Shown: in pieces, positions 5,127 to 7,789 of the stretch
How positions within the stretch are numbered: the stretch's first letter is position 1
Layout: each line of letters starts with the position of its first letter
Source of the DNA: Myxococcales bacterium
Lineage (GTDB): Bacteria; Myxococcota_A; Polyangia; Fen-1088
DNA: 7,789 nucleotides
Assembly: GCA_003170035.1 (NCBI GenBank)
Contig: PMZX01000465.1
Coordinates: 1-7,789 of the forward strand
Reading direction: 5' to 3'
Translations under genes and position numbers: made by a program
Notes under the pieces: generated by a model
Told to the model about the DNA's origin: nothing
The model's database searches: none
Seen by the model: only the letters and a program-made list of their open reading frames with translations

Positions 5127-7789
5127 CTCAAGTACATCGTCGGGATCATTTTCGTCGCGCTGGTCTGGGCGGCTGCGCTGGTCTTTCGGGGGGTCACGCC
5201 CGTGCTCTGGACGGCGGTCGGCGTGACTGCCGTGGTGGGGCTTGGCCTGGTCGCGATCGATCTGATTCGCATGCGGGCGGCCCGGCGCGCGTCCTTGGCG
5301 CTGGAAAGCGGCCTGGCTGGCCAGGCGGCCGGCATCCGTCCCGATCAACAGGCCGAGATAGACGCCATGCAGGCCGAGTTCAACAAGGCCTTGCACAGCC
5401 TCAAGTCCTCGCGCCTGGCGCACGAGGGCGGTGATGCGCTCAACGCTCTTCCCTGGTATGTGATCCTGGGGCCGCCCGGGGCGGGCAAGACCACGGCGCT
5501 ACGAAGCTCGGGCTTGCCGTTCCCTCACGCCAAGGGGGGACGGGTGCGCGGCGTGGGCGGGACGCGCAACTGCGACTGGTGGCTGACCAACGACGCCGTC
5601 CTCCTGGACACGGCCGGACGCTGGGCCACCCAGGAAGATGATCGCGAAGAATGGCTGGCGTTCCTCGACCTGCTTCGCCGGACGCGGCCGAAAAAGCCGG
5701 TGAACGGCATCCTGGTCGCGGTGAGCGTGACGGATCTGCAGGGCGAGGCGGACGAGATTGCGGTCTTGGCCAAGTCCCTGCGTGAACGCATCGACGAGGT
5801 GATGGGGCGCCTGGACATGGTGCTGCCCGTGTACCTGCTGGTCACCAAGTCGGATCTGGTTCCCGGGTTCGTGGAGATGTTCGGCGACCTGCGCGACAAA
5901 GAGCGCGGCCAGATCTGGGGTTTCACCCTACCGCTGGCCGCCACGGTGGACGAGCGGGTCGAGATCTTCGGCGGACATTTCGACGAGTTGTGTGAGGTGA
6001 TCGAGCAAAAGGCCGCGGACCGCGTGCACGAGGAACGGCGGGTGGACGCTCGCTTTTCGATCGTCGAGTTCCCGCGACAGCTTGCAGCGCTCGAGCAGCC
6101 CCTGACCGATCTGGTGACTGACCTCTTCGCGGAGAACGTGTACCAGGACGCGCCCATCATGCGCGGGGTCTACTTTACCAGCGGCACCCAGGAGGGCCGT
6201 CCCATCGACCGGATCATGAAGTCGATGGCCGAGGCCTTTGGCGTGCCCGCGCGGGCCGCGGCCGTGGCGGTCAGCAAGCCGAAGAGCTACTTCCTGCGCG
6301 ACCTCTTCACCGAGGTGGTTTTTGCCGACAAGGACGTCGCCATCCGGAGCACCCGGGTCCTGATACAACAGCGAATCAAACGCCTGGTCCTCACCGTCTT
6401 CGCGCTGGCGGCAGCGGGCGCATTCCTTTTCTTGCCGATCCGATCGTACAGCAGGAGCCGGAATTTCATCTCCGAGACGCGCCGATTCGTCGACAAGCTA
6501 GCGGCGGGCCGGCAGGGACGGGAGGCACCGCCTTTACCTTCGGCCGCAACGCTGGAATCAGTCGAGGCCATGGCCAGGACCCTGGCCGAAGGGGACGAGG
6601 GTTCCGTTCTCTTTCCCCATTCGGCGGTCGACCAGAGCCTGCACGCGACCATCGAACGCCTGATCCTGCGTCCGATTCTGCGCGCCGATGTGGCCAAGGC
6701 TGCGGTTCCAGGCGGGCTCGGGCCTGCGGAGTTGATGGATGCCCTGGTCCTGCACCTGCTGCTCACCGAGCCCAAGCAACCCGACGAGCCCACGCCCCGC
6801 ACCACGCGCTGGGCTGAGGCAGCCAAGCGCGCGGGGCAGAAAGCTGCGGCTCGCTGGGAGAGCCTGACCGGGCCGGCAACGGCCTCGCGGGCTCCGCGCG
6901 TGGTGGAGAGCCTGGTGCGCTTCTACGCGACGGGAATCCAGGATCCCGCCGACCTTATCGACCGGGAACGAAAGTTCGTCAGTGTGGCTCGCTCCACCCT
7001 CATCGGGGCGGGCGACGATCCATTGGCAGACTTGCTCAGTGATCCGGGCATGCCGCGCGATCTCAAGCTGGTCGACGTGCTGGGAGGCGCGGTGATGTTC
7101 TTCCAGGTCGAGGAAGGACAGAAGCGGCCAGCGACCGCGGTGCGCGGCGCCTTCACGCCGGCCGGCTATCGCGTAGTCAAGCAGCGCCTGGAACAGTTGC
7201 AGAAGGCGGAGGATGCCGAACAGGACGCGTGGATCCTGGGCAAGGAGCGCAAGGCCAAGGATGCGAAGGCCATTGCGCGAATCAAGACCGACTACTTTGC
7301 CCAGTATGTGGGTGCCTGGAAGGCTTTCCTCTTGACCCTGGCGGTGCGCGAGCCAACCACGCTGGAGCAAGCCCGCGCGCTTCTCAAGAAACTCGCGAGT
7401 GACAAGCCCTTCGAGATCATCTGGCGCAACATCTGGCGCAACCTGGGTGAGAGTCTGAGCCTCAATAGTGACTCGCTGCCGGTGGAGCGCCTCGGTGACA
7501 GGCACGACGCCCCCGCCCCCGAGGATCCCGAAGCCAAGCGGGTGTCGAACGAGTTCGATAGCTTGCTGCGCTTTGGCTCGGTGAAGCCGACCGGCTTCGA
7601 GCAGTACAACCAGATCTTGTTGGAGGTTGCGGCCGCCATGGGCGAGCAGGGCACGCCTGAGCCGAAGGCGTTCCAGGCCGTGCTCAAGACCCAGCGGGCC
7701 GCCCTCTCGGGTCTGATTGCACGCTATAACGACCAGGGCTGGGAGCGGGCCTTGCTGGAACGCATCTTGATGCCGCCCTTGCGCGGGGC
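5124..7789 (+). CDS. tssM: T6SS inner-membrane scaffold TssM (IcmF family), 3' end missing
   Basis: 888 codons are present and no stop is reached; complete family members are usually about 1,100-1,300 residues. Two transmembrane helices (about 3-22 and 28-47) precede a cytoplasmic NTPase-like domain. Its P-loop GPPGAGKTT spans 116-124 (Lys122), the Walker B-like LLDTAGR 160-166, and TKSDLVPGF 241-249. Family blocks IWGF (264-267), RGVYFTSGTQEG (347-358) and SYFLRDLF (388-395) follow. A third helix (about 421-439) leads to the periplasmic IcmF-related region, including VRGAFTPAGY (673-682) and WILG (703-706). Known role: TssM spans the inner membrane and periplasm and joins TssL to TssJ. Residues about 549-590 are a Pro/Lys/Ala-rich, weakly conserved-looking stretch. 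The missing part should hold the TssJ-binding C-terminal domain. The P-loop is intact, whereas some homologues have lost it. Confidence 0.96.
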   Translation, partial: MLKYIVGIIFVALVWAAALVFRGVTPVLWTAVGVTAVVGLGLVAIDLIRMRAARRASLALESGLAGQAAGIRPDQQAEIDAMQAEFNKALHSLKSSRLAHEGGDALNALPWYVILGPPGAGKTTALRSSGLPFPHAKGGRVRGVGGTRNCDWWLTNDAVLLDTAGRWATQEDDREEWLAFLDLLRRTRPKKPVNGILVAVSVTDLQGEADEIAVLAKSLRERIDEVMGRLDMVLPVYLLVTKSDLVPGFVEMFGDLRDKERGQIWGFTLPLAATVDERVEIFGGHFDELCEVIEQKAADRVHEERRVDARFSIVEFPRQLAALEQPLTDLVTDLFAENVYQDAPIMRGVYFTSGTQEGRPIDRIMKSMAEAFGVPARAAAVAVSKPKSYFLRDLFTEVVFADKDVAIRSTRVLIQQRIKRLVLTVFALAAAGAFLFLPIRSYSRSRNFISETRRFVDKLAAGRQGREAPPLPSAATLESVEAMARTLAEGDEGSVLFPHSAVDQSLHATIERLILRPILRADVAKAAVPGGLGPAELMDALVLHLLLTEPKQPDEPTPRTTRWAEAAKRAGQKAAARWESLTGPATASRAPRVVESLVRFYATGIQDPADLIDRERKFVSVARSTLIGAGDDPLADLLSDPGMPRDLKLVDVLGGAVMFFQVEEGQKRPATAVRGAFTPAGYRVVKQRLEQLQKAEDAEQDAWILGKERKAKDAKAIARIKTDYFAQYVGAWKAFLLTLAVREPTTLEQARALLKKLASDKPFEIIWRNIWRNLGESLSLNSDSLPVERLGDRHDAPAPEDPEAKRVSNEFDSLLRFGSVKPTGFEQYNQILLEVAAAMGEQGTPEPKAFQAVLKTQRAALSGLIARYNDQGWERALLERILMPPLRG

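Noticed and set aside
6558..7505. Minus-strand open frame of 315 codons opposite tssM
   Set aside because: It is antisense to conserved IcmF blocks of tssM and has no supporting features.

Overview
The window looks like chromosomal DNA of a high-GC, Gram-negative bacterium, most plausibly a myxobacterium or relative (Myxococcota/deltaproteobacteria). That placement is inference. It rests on strongly GC-biased codon use and on a very characteristic surface lipoprotein: a lipobox, Gly/Thr repeats, an Asp/Ala/Pro linker and a Cys-rich C-terminus. The right-hand two thirds is the start of a type VI secretion system (T6SS) membrane-complex and baseplate gene cluster. No RNA genes, CRISPR arrays, insertion sequences or phage genes were seen.

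Layout. Positions 1-205 hold no gene that can be supported; the main object is a strong hairpin (about 112-162) with a T-rich tail on the minus strand. Next, on the minus strand, is a 363-aa Cys-rich lipoprotein gene (206-1297) containing two blocks of 27-30 bp tandem repeats. A 214-bp gap (1298-1511) carries a possible promoter. The minus-strand gene at 1512-2429 encodes a T6SS FHA-domain protein of the TagH/Fha type. A short divergent control region (about 2430-2530), crowded with short inverted and direct repeats, separates it from a plus-strand operon: tssJ (outer-membrane lipoprotein), tssK (baseplate adaptor), tssL (DotU-like, single tail anchor) and tssM (IcmF-like). tssM uses a GTG start and runs off the right edge after 888 codons.

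How the genes fit together. From knowledge of the families, TssJ, TssL and TssM build the trans-envelope complex. TssK joins that complex to the phage-like baseplate. The FHA protein reads threonine phosphorylation, normally from a PpkA-type kinase, and promotes assembly. The four tss genes are separated by 3 to 10 bp and are almost certainly co-transcribed. The sheath, Hcp, VgrG, ClpV, kinase and phosphatase genes are not in this window. The lipoprotein gene has its own ribosome binding site, a possible promoter and a terminator-like hairpin, so its link to the T6SS is positional only.

I found no clearly new multi-gene system. The items most worth a second look are the repeat-bearing Cys-rich lipoprotein beside the T6SS and the densely symmetric divergent region.
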